DNA of 64,000 bases from Linum tenue (taxonomy: Eukaryota > Streptophyta > Magnoliopsida > Malpighiales > Linaceae), in assembly GCA_946122785.1 (NCBI GenBank), contig CAMGYJ010000006.1, positions 31,075,168 to 31,139,167 on the forward strand. The letters are read 5' to 3'. Positions 35,465 to 46,829 of this stretch are shown here, one piece after another; position 1 is the stretch's first letter; each line of letters opens with the position of its first letter. Under the pieces are notes generated by a model, which saw only the letters and a program-made list of their open reading frames with translations, searched no databases and was not told where the DNA came from. The translations under genes were made by a program, and so were the position numbers.

Positions 35465-37693
35465 AACTCCCCCACACTTAACCGTTTGCCCCAAGCAAAC
35501 CAAGTCAGACACCAGGTAAGCTTACATATTTCACTCAACCAACATTGGGGACAAGTCATAAAGGCACAGAACACGTGAATCGCACTGGTTATCAAACATC
35601 AATACATGAACAACCTCAATAACAACCTGGACAACCACTACAAAGGACATTCGAGTAGAGCAAATCGAGTAAAGGAAGAGTCTCCCTTCTTTTCACTGGC
35701 CAACCTAGACTTGATTCAACCACTTACTCAAAACAGTCAACTCATGCAAACTCAAGACATCAGAACAGAGACCAAGCAATCTAGGTCCTCACCGGGGTAC
35801 AAGAGCATATAGAAAATGAAAATGGATCACTCACTCTCGACCAGTGGGGTCAGGACAATTTGATGCGAAAGATGCGCATGCTATTTCTCTCAATCCCTAT
35901 CATCTCTTCACCATGATGGCAGCCTCTAAATGCTAGAGTTCACATATGGGGTGTCACCACTAACTAATCAGGAGGTCTTAGACACAGGTTCAAATGACTG
36001 GTTAGGGTCTTGGACATGGGGAAAAAGCCTTTTAGTTGGTGAAAGTATTCATAGCAAAAGGTTCCACATTTTCCCAAACACACACTCACAGTCAAACAAA
36101 CCGGTATTTTCTTTCTGCTATTCTGCATTACTCAATATCTCAAGAACACAAGAGCGAAGGAGGCATAAACATCAGCATTTCCAAGCCAGACTGCTAAGAA
36201 ACACTACTTAATGGGCATTATTCAGATTTTTGGTAGTGGCTCTCTTTTGCTTTCAATTTTTCTTTATTTTTCTTTCATTTTTTTCTTTTCATTTCTTAAG
36301 AGAGCCACTACTTCTGCATAAATTTCAAACACCTGCCCAACTTTTAAGCACTACCTCCAACACTCACATAGACTTTAGCAGAAACAGCAGAGAATATGTA
36401 AAAACCACTCTGTGGAACCTTCTAAAAGATGCAACAAGGGTGATTTTTTTTTCATTATAGACCAAAATAAAGGATAACACACGGCTCAAAGGGGCTGACT
36501 AGGGGATATGACACATCAGGACAGTCAGTTTTGGGCGTGGGCTAATCCTATGCCCCCATCATCTTAGCTAGTGATAGCGTGAATGCTACACATCATGGAA
36601 GAGGGATCTATCGCACAAGAAAGAAACGAGCAGGCTCAAATCTCACATGGCTACCTATATGCTCTATCTCTCATTCTGATACCCTGAACTAGATGCATAA
36701 ACGACTGTCAAGAACACGTAATCAGATCAAGTCACAGTTGGCAAGCAAACAGTTGAAAAACTGAACCCCTACCTCGTTCTACTGCACATCTCAGTCCTCA
36801 TCATAGGTTGTCCTAGTCGCAAACAAGTTGTCATGCATTTCCGAAAACCAATCAATTCATCCATCAAAACACAGTGCCAATATGATCAAACAGCAGTACT
36901 TGAGCCCTCAAATCGTAAGATTCGGACAGCGGACTAGGCTCCAAGCACCCAAATAAATATTCCAACCGATACAAAGCACCCCCCCACACTTAAGCACGAC
37001 ATTGCCCTCAATGGAGTAGAGGGAAAGATAAGGGGAACGATGTTACCGGATAAGAACACTGCTGGGGGAATGGAAGTGGACCAGTCAGCGAGAAACAAAC
37101 GGGAGAGTGGACAATGCTGCACAAATCGAACACCAGAAACACACTAGCACGTTGTGCGTTAGGGATAAGTGTTAGCCCAGACGGCTACATCAAAACAAAC
37201 CACAAAGGAAAACCAAAAACAAAAACAAACGACACTGAGTTCAAGCTCCGCACACATGGAGCAAACACACAAAAGTCTAAAACGAAAAAGAAAACACACT
37301 GAGACGGGCAACGAGTACAGCCTACTCGTCGCCAAGATCGTCGAGGTCGATGTCGTTCATGAACGCATCATCATCAGCAGCGCCATCATCACCGTCAGCT
37401 GGGCACGGCCGTGCAGGGGTTGCTTTTGCCCGTGCAGGCCGACACGGCCTGGCCGAGGATCCGCGCACGGCCGTGCACCTGGCACATTTGGCCGTGCAAC
37501 ATTTACCGAGAGCTCGCACGGCCAGGGGGGATATCCGCACGGCCGTGCAACTTGAGGACCTGGCCGTGCGACATTCTGGAGCCCCGAAATCAACCTGTTT
37601 TCACTCAAAAACGACACTTGACTCTGGATCAACGTCTCAAGACTCAAAAACACACAAAATGAAAGGAAAAAGAGTAAGAAAATGCAAACCTCG
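35465..37693 (-). other. Copy C 3' non-coding region with hairpins
   Basis: A 14-bp perfect stem gtagtggctctctt/aagagagccactac (36233-36246 with 36298-36311) encloses a pyrimidine tract, purine in the element strand. A cattg/caatg stem lies at 37000-37004 with 37009-37013, beside cttaag and a C-run. The ggagcc hairpin has lost one base (36900). The family-wide order is kept, plus one extra palindrome array listed separately. Confidence 0.7.
37402..37571 (-). repeat. CACGGCCGTG array inside the non-coding tail of copy C
   Basis: At least four GCACGGCCGTGC palindromes and several half-sites lie in 170 bp. Clusters like this otherwise occur only in the LTRs, and the matching positions in copies B and D lack it. 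It may be LTR-derived sequence transferred into the tail. Confidence 0.8.
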
Positions 37694-37719
37694 GTGGGGT
37701 TGCCTCCCCACAAGCGCTT
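37694..37719 (-). promoter_or_regulatory. Conserved post-stop stem-loop, copy C
   Basis: The minus strand reads aagcgctt, GTGGGG, loop AGGCAA, CCCCAC: six perfect pairs, 44 nt after the stop of the protease frame. Confidence 0.8.
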
Positions 37720-37755
37720 CTTTACCATCTTTTAGTTGGACACCAGTATGGATGC

Positions 37756-40489
37756 TTAGGGAAGTGTAGGATCAGGTGCCTTCAAGAGCGGATCCACATC
37801 GCTCTTGAGGTACAGCTTCAAATGGTGGCCATGTACGCGACGAATGTGGCCACCTGCATTTGCCAGCTCGACTTGGCCATCCGATAAGATGCAAGCGAGT
37901 GAATACTCGGATGGCCAAGGTGGGGGCGGGACCAGCTCATAGTGGTCTCCGGCTTTCTTTCGAGCGGGCTTAGCTGCCTGCAGTTTCGGCCGCCACTCCT
38001 CCTTGATCTGTATTTTTGGTGATGGAGTGGTCAGGAGTGGCGGCGAAGGTGTGGGAGGCGGGTCCTGCAAAATAGGCAGCACAGAAGGATACACGAAAGA
38101 CTCGTGCTCCTGGTGAGATACAACATGCAGAGGTAACGAAGCAGGTATAGTGTTAGCAACTGAAAACGTTATTCGCTCCTCGCCATCCCTCAAAACTAAG
38201 GTCCCATCATGCACATCTATGAGAGCCTTGGCGGTGGCCAGGAAAGGCCTTCCCAGTATAAGAGGCACTTATGTGTCCTCATTGATGTCCAGGATAACAA
38301 AATCCACAGGATATGTGAATTTGCCAACCTGAACCAGAAGGTCTTCCACTATGCCCTTAGGATGCACTACAGATCTGTCAGCTAATTGAAGGGTCATCCT
38401 AGTAGCACGGGGTTTGCCTAGGCCTAGTTTCTTGAACAGTTGATATGGCATAACATTGATACTAGCACCTAAATCCGCCAAGGACTTCTCTACATGCAAT
38501 TTATCAATAGAGCACGGGATAGTAAAACTACCTGGGTCCTTTTTCTTCTGCGGGAGCTTGTTCTGCAGAATAGCCGAGCATTCCTCGCTGAGCTCCACAG
38601 TGGCCATCTCACTCAGCTTCTGCTTCTTTGAGAGAAGCTCTTTCAGAAACTTCGCATACTTCGGCATTTGCGATAGTGCCTCCAGGAAGGGCACTTGGAC
38701 ATTCAGCTTCTTGAGCATGGCCATGAAGTTCTCGAACTCTGCCTCCAGCCTGTCTTTGTGCAACCTAGTAGGGAAGGGGAGTTTAGGGATATACTCCTTC
38801 ACCACTAGTTGCGGTTTAGGTGCAGGCACCTCAACCTCCTTCTCTACTTCTTGTTCAACCGCTGGAGACGCTGGAACAGGGCTCTCTCTTTCCGGTTCCC
38901 GAGCAGGGGGATCAACAGTCATCTTGCCACTCCTGGTCATGATGGCATTGCAGCGCTCATCCGGGGTCGGCGGGGGAGGGATTGGCTGCCCTGGTAGAGT
39001 ACCAGGAGCCCTTTGAGCCACTGCCTAGGCCACGCTCCCCAGTTGGGTCTCGATATCCTGCAAAACAGCCTGTGTGTTCTCCATGAACTGCTCAAAGGTG
39101 TTGAATTTCTGAGCACTAGCACTGGCGAGAGAACCCACCAAGTCCCGCAGTTCAGCCATCTGATCATTCTGCACTGGGCCAGCAGGGGCTGCACCTGGCT
39201 GCTGGAAAGGCCGCGGCTGTGATTGAGCAGGGTGCCCCTGCATGGGCTGATAAAGAGGCTGTTGTTGCTGCTGGAATTGCCCCTGTCTGGGCTGATATGG
39301 TGGCCTCTGGAAGCCGGGTAGTCCCTGGAGAGCTGGTGGTCTGGGAGTTGGCCCAGCCCAAGAAAAGTTAGGATGCTGGCGCCACCCCTTGTTATAGGTG
39401 TTGCTGTAGGGGTCAAAGCGCCTGGCATTCCCGATGAAGTCCACCTGCTCCTGGGGAGTCGACGACTCCCTCATCGCCTGACAGTCCTCCACGGTGTGAT
39501 GAGAGCTCTCACACCACTGGCAGTGCATCGCCTGCGGCTGTCTGGTACCTGCAATCAAACCAGAACGATCGATAGCTGAAACCAGCTTCGATACCACCTG
39601 CACCAAATCAGATGACTGGGTGCCCATAGCATGCACACCCCGTCCAGGTGCTCGTCTCGATCTCCTGGCAGTGCCCCAGTCGTACCCGTTCTCCGCCATC
39701 TCCTCAAAGTTGATTCAGCTGTGGCGGGGTTTTTGTCAGCATGTTCCCGCCACAAACCGAATCAATCAACTGATTTTCCTCCGGGAAGAGGGCGTGATAG
39801 AAAGTGCCCACCTTGAATGCATCATTGAAACCATGGTTGGGACACCTGAGAAAGAGGCTGGTGTATCTCTCCCAAGCATCCCTAATGGTCTCATCCTCAT
39901 CCTGAGAAAAATGTGTAATCTGCTTCTGGAGATCAGCTGTCTTGGATGGAGGATGATAGCGGGTGAGGAACTTGTCCGCCAGGTTGGCGAACGTGGTGAT
40001 GGAGCCCGGAGGTCGAGTGTCTAGCCACTCCTTGGCCTGCCCCTCCAAAGTGAATGGGAAGTACCTCAGCTGGATGGCATCTGCTGGTACCCCATTGATC
40101 TTGATTCCATCGATGAGCTCATGGAATCGCCTGAGATGTGATCGAGGGCACTCTCCCTCCTTACCACGGAACACCACTGAACCGCGCAGCATGGTGATCA
40201 CTGAGGTGCTCACCTCAAAGTTGTTGGCTGGGACATGAGGGTGTTGAATGGGTGACCTCATGTCCGCAGACCTAGCGGTCCAGTAAGATCCCATGGTCTG
40301 CTCATCTGGGTTGATCACCTCGTGGTTCTGCGGATCACCCATCTCTCCTTCTTCTTCTTCTCCGATCTGCAGCTGTGAGAGCGCCTTCTCCGCAGCCAGT
40401 CGCGCCTTTAGAGCCCGCTTTGAGTTCCTGCAGGTTCGTTCAAGCTCCTGGTCTAATGGTAGTAGATCTCCCGACTGGCTACGGGTCAT
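37756..40489 (-). pseudogene. Copy C gag-protease, nearly intact
   Basis: It starts MTRSQSGDLLPLDQELERTC at 40489. The first 261 codons are open and include the capsid core (HLRRFHELIDGIKINGVPAD, EGQAKEWLDTRPPGS, YHPPSKTADLQKQITHF, FYHALFPEENQLIDSVCGG). One frameshift occurs at about 39704, after KTPPQLNQL. Then come the zinc knuckle (CQWCESSHHTVEDC, about 39495-39540) and a Q/P-rich linker. The protease has ADLGASINVMPYQLFKKLGLG and PLILGRPFLATAKALIDVHD. Two in-frame stops correspond to CAG and GAA codons in copy D (near 39027 and 38270). About 900 codons in all and the least damaged gag-protease here. Copy D shows the same blocks. Confidence 0.9.
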
Positions 40490-40608
40490 GCACTACCTGC
40501 ACACAATCAGCAGAAGCAACCCGTGAAGGCACACAGGTGGAAGAGGTAAAATGCAGTAAATTAAAGCTAGAGTAACAAATTCTCACGTTTCCCCAATAAT
40601 CTAGAGGG

Positions 40609-40626
40609 TCCCCGGCAACGGCGCCA
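40609..40626 (-). promoter_or_regulatory. Primer binding site (tRNA-Asp), copy C
   Basis: An exact 18-nt complement of the plant tRNA-Asp 3' end on the minus strand, 6 nt from LTR2. Confidence 0.9.
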
Positions 40627-40632
40627 AAAACT

Positions 40633-41966
40633 TGACACGCCAAAACACAACACCAAACTTCGACCAAGCGTAATCGCAGTCCGGGAATGCAGTAACAGGC
40701 AAGTTCAATTATCAACCCGGGGTCTAGATCTACTGCTTACTACGTGATTCTCTATTATCTAGCAAACTAGTTCGAGTGATTGTTTTTAAAAGCAAAAGCA
40801 GCAAGAAAGCAAGGAAATTGTTCGGTTTTCAAAGTCAGGTAAGAGTCACTCGGGATTGAGTCCCCCTAGCCCCTTATTTAGGTTCAATTGTAATTCCCTA
40901 GGTTGATTTACTGTTGATTAGACTGCGGAAGATCCGACAGTAGCTTGGAATCTCTTAAGCTGACCAAGCCCTCTCAGTCTAACTACCCGGCAGACGACTA
41001 GTCTTCACCGGGATAGAAAGCTGAGGCTATGAACACAGAACTCCACTACTGGAATTGAGTTCCAGTACAAAGCAGTAAACTGGCTAACTCTCGTATAGCC
41101 AATCTCCTACTATCGAATGAAGAGGCTCTAACAACCTAATCAGATTCTATCTATCTCAGGTTGCAGCAGAAATCTAAAGAAGATGATCAGACTCCAATCA
41201 ATTCAATAAACATGCATCATTCGATTAAAATCAAACAGTAACATCATCCCAAGTCATTACAATCAAATCCCTAACACAAGGAACTAGGGTTCTTCATACC
41301 CAAGTGAGAGAAGGGTTCTACTCCATAGAGAGAGAAGAGAAAACAATAATCGGATTCGTCATACTCATAACGATGAGGAAAATCTGCTCCGGGACGATGA
41401 TTTCCACTCCTATGACGATCTCCAAGCTCGATTCGATGAAATCCAGCTCTAAGACAGCTTCTAGGATGAGTTCTTCGTACTTTCTCTCTATAGGGCTCTG
41501 TTTTTGCTATGAAAACACGACTCTCTCACTTTTTGCTCGGATTAGGCTCTAAAACCAGGATTTCCCGACTCGCACGGCCAGGGTGCACGGCCGTGCAGAT
41601 CACCCACTTGACCGTGCAGCTCAAAACGCAGCGTATGGTTTAGTTCTTAGGCTTCTCACACGGCCAGGGTTGCACGGCCGTGCAAGGAATCCAGCCTGCC
41701 CGTGCATGCTCTCGCAGAATTCCGCACGGCCAGAATTGTCCTTCGCACGGCCGAGCGGTGCCATGGTCTACCCGTGCAGCTTCCTTGAAATCTCGCCATT
41801 CGTCCGATCTTCGTCCAATCGAACCCAGACTCGCTCCCAAGCCTTCATTCACGTACTAGGACCTGAAATATCACAAACAAGCACAACCTAGCGTGAAATC
41901 GGCCTAAAACACGAGAATCAACACCTCAAACCGTGTAAGAACGGGGGTAAAAACATGTGTAAATGA
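40633..41966 (-). repeat. Copy C LTR2
   Basis: It matches LTR1 over its length but lacks the last 13 or so bases (the '...cggtctatca' end). It is joined directly to an 11-nt stub (41967-41977) identical to the LTR-primer-site junction, so a deletion took the outer end of this LTR and the interior beyond. Confidence 0.9.
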
Positions 41967-41977
41967 CGCCAAAAACT

Positions 41978-43320
41978 TGACACGCCAAAACACAACACCA
42001 AACTGCGACCAAGTGTAATAGCAGTCCGGGAATGCAGTAACAGGCAAGTTTAATTATCAACCCGGGGTCTAGATCTACTGCTTACTCCGTGATTCTCTAT
42101 TATCTAGCAAACTAGTTCGAGTGATTGTTGTGAAAAGCAAAAGCAGCAAGAAAGCAGTAAATTGTTCGGTTTTCAAAGTCAGGAAAGAGTCACTCGGGAT
42201 TGAGTCCCCCTAGCCCCTTAGTTAGGTTCAATTGTAATTCCCTGGGTTGATTTACTGTCGATTAGACTGCGGAAGATCCGACAGTAGCTTGGAATCTCTT
42301 AAGCTGACCAAGCCCTCTCAGTCTAACTACCCGGCAGACGACTAGTCTTCACCGGGATAGAAAGCTGAGGCTATGAACACAGAACTCCACTATTGGAATT
42401 GAGTTCCAGTACAAAGCAGTAAACTGGCTAACTCTCGTATAGCCAATCTCCTACTATCGAATGAAGAGGCTCTAACAACCTAATCAGATTCTATCTATCT
42501 CAGGTTGCAGCAGAAATTGAGAAAAGCTGATCAGACTCCAATCAATTCAATAAACATGCATCATTCGATTAAAATCAAACAGTAACATCATCCCAAGTCA
42601 TTACAATCAAATCCCTAACACAAGGAACTAGGGTTCTTCATACCCAAGTGAGAGAAGGGTTCTACTCCATAGAGAGAGAAGAGAAAACAGTAATCGGATT
42701 AGCCATACTCATAACGATGAGGAAAATCTGCTCCGGGACGATGATTTCCACTCCTATGACGATCTCCAAGCTCGATTCGATGAAATCCAGCTCTAAGACA
42801 GCTTCTAGGATGAGTTCTTCGTACTTTCTCTCTCTAGGGCTCTGTTTTTGCTCTGAAAAAACGACTCTCTCACTTTTTGCTCGGATTAGGCTCTAAAACC
42901 AGGATTTCCCGACTCGCACGGCCAGGGTGCACGGCCGTGCAGATCACCCACTTGGCCGTGCAGCTCAAAACGCAGCGTATGGTTTAGTTCTTAGGCTTCT
43001 CACACGGCCAGGGTTGCACGGCCGTGCAAGGAATCCAGCCTGCCCGTGCATGCTCTCGCAGAATTCCGCACGGCCAGAATTGTCCTTCGCACGGCCGTGC
43101 GGTGCCATGGTCTGCCCGTGCAGCTTCCTTGAAATCTCGCCATTCGTCCGATCTTCGTCCAATCGAGCCCAGACTCGCTCCCAAGCCTTCATTCACGTAC
43201 TAGGACCTGAAATATCACAAACAAGCACAACCTAGCGTGAAATCGGCCTAAAACACGAGAATCAACACCTCAAACGGTGTAAAAACGGGGGTAAAAACAT
43301 GTGTAAATGACGGTCTATCA
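41978..43320 (-). repeat. Copy C LTR3 (outer 5' LTR)
   Basis: 1343 bp. It carries the variants 'gagaaaagctgatcagac' (near 42518) and 'cttagttagg' (near 42220), seen also in copy D but not in LTR1/LTR2. A palindrome TGCACGGCCGTGCA lies at 42928-42941. Its outer side borders the target duplication ATGTA. Confidence 0.9.
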
Positions 43321-44318
43321 ATGTAGGACCTCATGATGTGTTTGCCACCACCCAAAAAGCTTTTCCCCCATGTCCAAGACAATTGCCAGTCATTTGAACC
43401 CGTGTCTAAGACCTCCAGACAAGCTAGTGATGACAACCGTCCCGTGAACTCTAACATTTAGAGGTTGCCGCCATGTTGAAGAGACGATAGGGCTGAGTGT
43501 TGATGATTGTGCACATTCTTTGCACCAAAAAGATCCCGACCCCACTGGTCAAGAGAGTGAGTGATTCATTCTTGCTTTGCATGTCATATCATACCACGGT
43601 GAGGACCTTTGTTGCCCATTCTATTGTTCCTTGGACTTGAATGTTATGCATGGTTAGTTGTGGTTGATAATTGATCTTATTGAGACTTGCATTGATTCAT
43701 GAACAAGGTGAGAACTTTTCATCTGCACGTTCTAATGCGTTCGAATTTCGTTTGTGGTGGATGACGGTATTGCTTGTGATTGTCCATGTGTCGGTGGCAA
43801 ATAAACATTGAGATTCATCCATTGCCTTCCCTTTGATGTGTCCCCAAGTTATTATTGTTAGGTTGAAAAATTACCTTGTTTGAGATTGGTTTTCTCGATT
43901 TACGCCACACTAGGTTGTGATTGTTTTGGTACATTTCAAGTACTAGCACATGTGGAAGAGTCGAGGACGAGTTTTGGGACGATTGGAGGTAAAAAAAAGT
44001 GCAAAAACCGAAGAAAAGTCCAAAGTCACCGTGACAATTGCCCCGTGACAGTGAAGCGCAGGCGTCCAGGAACCAGCCACAGTTCACGATCAGAGCTGTG
44101 AGTTCACAGTCTCTAGGACCGTGAACTAGAACCACAAACTGTGAACAGAGAAGCATCCAGAGGGGTTCCGGAGGTTACTGATGACAAGAAAGTTCACGGT
44201 CGCTAAGATTGTGAACTGTAAGCACAAACCGTGAACTCTGGGAGTGAAGCACTGCATTTTGGCCCACGACACTGAGTTCACGGACGTGTTTAGGTGTTCA
44301 CGGCAGTGAACTAGAACC
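43321..44318 (+). other. Copy F tail and partial 3' LTR
   Basis: 43321-43860 continues the non-coding tail of copy F and includes phrases shared with copy D ('ccatgtccaaga', 'cagtcatttgaacc', 'ccccactggtcaagag'). From about 43895 the sequence matches the copy F 5' LTR (cacactaggttgtg..., AGTTCACGG-type repeats) up to 44318. The polypurine tract and LTR start seem deleted. Confidence 0.75.
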
Positions 44319-44498
44319 ATTGGTGGTACTTCAGTTTACTGAAACGATTCACGTTTGGTCACTCTCCGTCCAACTCTGTTAACTTTTGCTGATGTGGCAG
44401 TCAACTCTCAAAGTTGACCGTTAACTTAGTGACGTGACAATTAAAAAATTATTAAAAATAAAAAAAAATCTATATTTTCCACCTCATTATTACATTCA

Positions 44499-44843
44499 TT
44501 AAAAAATAAAAAAATACAACGGGTTGGCACTGATTTCAGGAGGATCCTTCCTTACCTGACCCGACGACTGATTCATCCTCTTCACCGACCCGTTCCGGTT
44601 ACCCGCACCCGAACCCGCCGCCGTAGTAAATCTGTGGGTAGCGGGCAATCTCGATCTCCTCGCTGAGCTGTCGCCAATGTCCCTCCTACTCGGGTCGGGT
44701 CTCAATGGTCTTCTTGCACCCGGATTTGGACCCGTCTCCGTGCTCTGCCGAACCATCATCCTCACCTGCCCACCGCCGCCGACGGCGAAGTAATTCCTCT
44801 TCACCGGGGATCGGTCAGATTGCCGAGTTGGCGACCTCCCCAC
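44499..44843 (-). pseudogene. Captured gene fragment 1 (Ser/Arg/Pro-rich)
   Basis: The minus-strand frame reads MGRSPTRQSDRSPVKRNYFA, then a G-rich stretch, then ESSARRSR-like and GAGNRNGSVKRMNQS segments, rich in S, R, P and G. The style resembles plant serine/arginine-rich uncharacterised proteins, but I cannot name the source. It lies inside the element, runs into its inverted repeat and has no independent promoter. Confidence 0.35.
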
Positions 44844-45196
44844 CGCCTGTTGATCCTTCCTCGGACCCGAGAAAGACGATCAAACAATTCCCAATCATGG
44901 TTGCTTGAAATGATTTCCCGATCAAGCAAAAGTTCCGACGGGAATCCAAGAACACAGGCACTAGCAACACCAACACCAACATTCTTCCACAAATATCTCT
45001 GCGTTTCCCAGTTACATAGAGACTCTTTCGGCAATCCAAAGTCAATGTTCCTAGCTGAAAGTTCAATTCAACCGTCACCATTTGCTGTCCCTTCAATTGC
45101 TCTCCTCTTGCCCCATTTTCCCTGCAACGCCCGATTCGTCCTCGTCGCAGACATCTTCCCTGCTGGGGAATATCTCCAGCTCCCCGCCTTCAGTTG

Positions 45197-45505
45197 CTAG
45201 ATTTCCGCGTCGTTGGCTGTCGTCGCAGTTAACATCGCGCTCTCGCTCACTCTGCAAATCTCCGACGCATCTTGCTCCGAAATCTCCTCTTCCGCTACCA
45301 ATTTCCCCACTCGAATTTCCTTCTTCTCCTCGAGCACAATCGGCTGTGGCTCCGGATTTGACGGCAAGTCGACAGGAGGAGGAACAAGGGAGTAATGCGG
45401 CGGCCTGTGGGCGGGCTTGGGATTAGGGGTTTCGGAGGAGAGGAATTCCTTGACCGTATCCTCGTCGCAGTCCGACGGCGAAGCTCTCCTTTCGGCGGTT
45501 GCCAT
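45197..45505 (-). pseudogene. Captured gene fragment 2 (first-exon-like)
   Basis: It starts MATAERRASPSDCDEDTVKE at 45505, followed by FLSSETPNPKPAHRPPHYS, PPVDLPSNPEPQPIVLEEKK and an acidic stretch. The codon make-up and the ATG context look like a genuine plant first exon. The frame closes at 45197; other frames continue with gene-like sequence to about 44900. Source gene not recognised. Confidence 0.35.
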
Positions 45506-45762
45506 TTTTCGAGGAAGTTGTAATGACTTGAGAAACTTGTGGAAAAGAAATAAGGTATTGTATTTTTTTATTTTTTAATGAATGTAATAATGAGGTGGAA
45601 AATATAAAAATTAATTTTTTTATTTTTAATAATTTTTTAGTTGCCACGTCACTAAGTTAACGGTCAACTTTGAGAGTTGACTGCCACATCAGCAAAAGTT
45701 AATGGAGTTGGACGGAGAGTGACCAAACGTGAACCGTTTCAGTAAACTGAAGTACCACCAAT

Positions 45763-46829
45763 AGATTTAAATATTTCGAGTGACCAAACTTGAACGTTTT
45801 TTGTAATCTCAGTGACCAACCATGCAATTAACCCCAATCTAGAGTATACTAGTCCTAGATTGGGTTGAAAGTAGAAGGCACCTACCAAGTTTTCATCTCT
45901 TTGATTACTTGTGTGAACACGAACTATTGCTTCAATTTAAGGCAATTGGACCAAAATTAACTTATCCAATTCCATCATCCAAATGACCTCTGAATAATCT
46001 CAATTTTTTGTTGAAAATTTTGAGATTTACATCCATTTTTATTTTCTTTTATGTTCCTATTGAATTTTATGTATAATTGTCCTTTCAATGGTAGATATGA
46101 CTTTTTTTTTAAAACGCAAATTTTTTATTTTGTTCCTTTAACTACCATCATAATCACCAAACATCGTGATCTTAGAATTCACACATTTAAACAATACATC
46201 AATTTATAATACATTCATTATTAATAATATACATCAATTATAACCATCTCGATACCAAGCCACCCTTACTTGTGGACAAATAAATTCAATGGTTTCTTCC
46301 TCCCAACCACACTTAATTAATGTGTGGGCCTATAATTATCTCTTTATGACCTTCTTCCTTCTCATGCTAAGTGTCAATCATCATTTGATCCATGAAGCCT
46401 GGACCTAATTATGTGCCCTTCCTTTGGTTGCTGCGAGCTAATTAGCAGCTGCAATCCGCCCTTATAATCAATGATTAAGGAGGAGAAAAGTTATAAAAAG
46501 CAAGATTATTATATCCCCCTCCTAAGAGCACTAGCCCACTTGGTGAAATGGATGGGAAGCATGTATATATGCATATTCATCACTCAACCAAAGCACCAAT
46601 CATCCACTTTTTTGTTTTGCAAAAAACCATCATCCACTTGATGATTGTGTTCATGATTATTGTTTGATTTGTAAGGATTCCTCCATGGTGAAAACTGATC
46701 CAACTTAATTTCTCTACGGACATGGTTAAATTGAAGCATAATTGACTTAAGCAGGTTGGATTCACTTTCAACAATCGCTTTGAATAGCAACTTTAACTAG
46801 TAAAAAAAAGGATCGCTAATACTATCTCT
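45763..46829. other. Intergenic, nothing recognised
   Basis: The first 70 bp look like the extended end of the Pack-MULE. The rest is AT-rich. A TATA-like ttataaaaag lies at 46490, but no ORF follows. Confidence 0.4.

Larger units (their letters stand above)
34121..43320 (-). mobile_element. Three-LTR retrotransposon (copy C) nested in copy F
   Basis: 9.2 kb, minus strand, flanked by an exact target duplication ATGTA (34116-34120 and 43321-43325). From the left: LTR1, 3' non-coding region, protease, gag, primer site, LTR2, an 11-nt primer-site stub, LTR3. LTR1 and LTR2 share private variants that LTR3 lacks. The outer duplication shows one insertion locus, and the third LTR points to later recombination or a compound insertion. 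No polymerase or integrase was found. Confidence 0.9.
29344..44318 (+). mobile_element. LTR retroelement with acidic ORF (copy F), split by copy C
   Basis: Plus strand: 5' LTR (29344-31148), degenerate primer site (31152-31170), a non-gag ORF region (31351-32727), the conserved stem-loops, and a non-coding tail to 34120. After the nested copy C the tail resumes at 43321, followed by a partial 3' LTR up to 44318, where a Pack-MULE begins. Copy F has neither gag nor pol, so it resembles a LARD with an added ORF, but it keeps the cis signals of the gag-protease copies. Confidence 0.8.
44319..45762. mobile_element. Pack-MULE-like element with captured gene pieces
   Basis: Terminal inverted repeats of about 210 bp (44319-44520 and 45550-45762) begin attggtggtacttcag and match closely. 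Inside is GC-rich, gene-like DNA. The long inverted repeats and captured exons fit a Mutator-like (Pack-MULE) element. No 9-bp target duplication was found. The right side continues with related sequence to about 45835 ('gagtgaccaaac', 'attaacccc'), so the true end may lie there and the left end may be trimmed. Confidence 0.75.
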
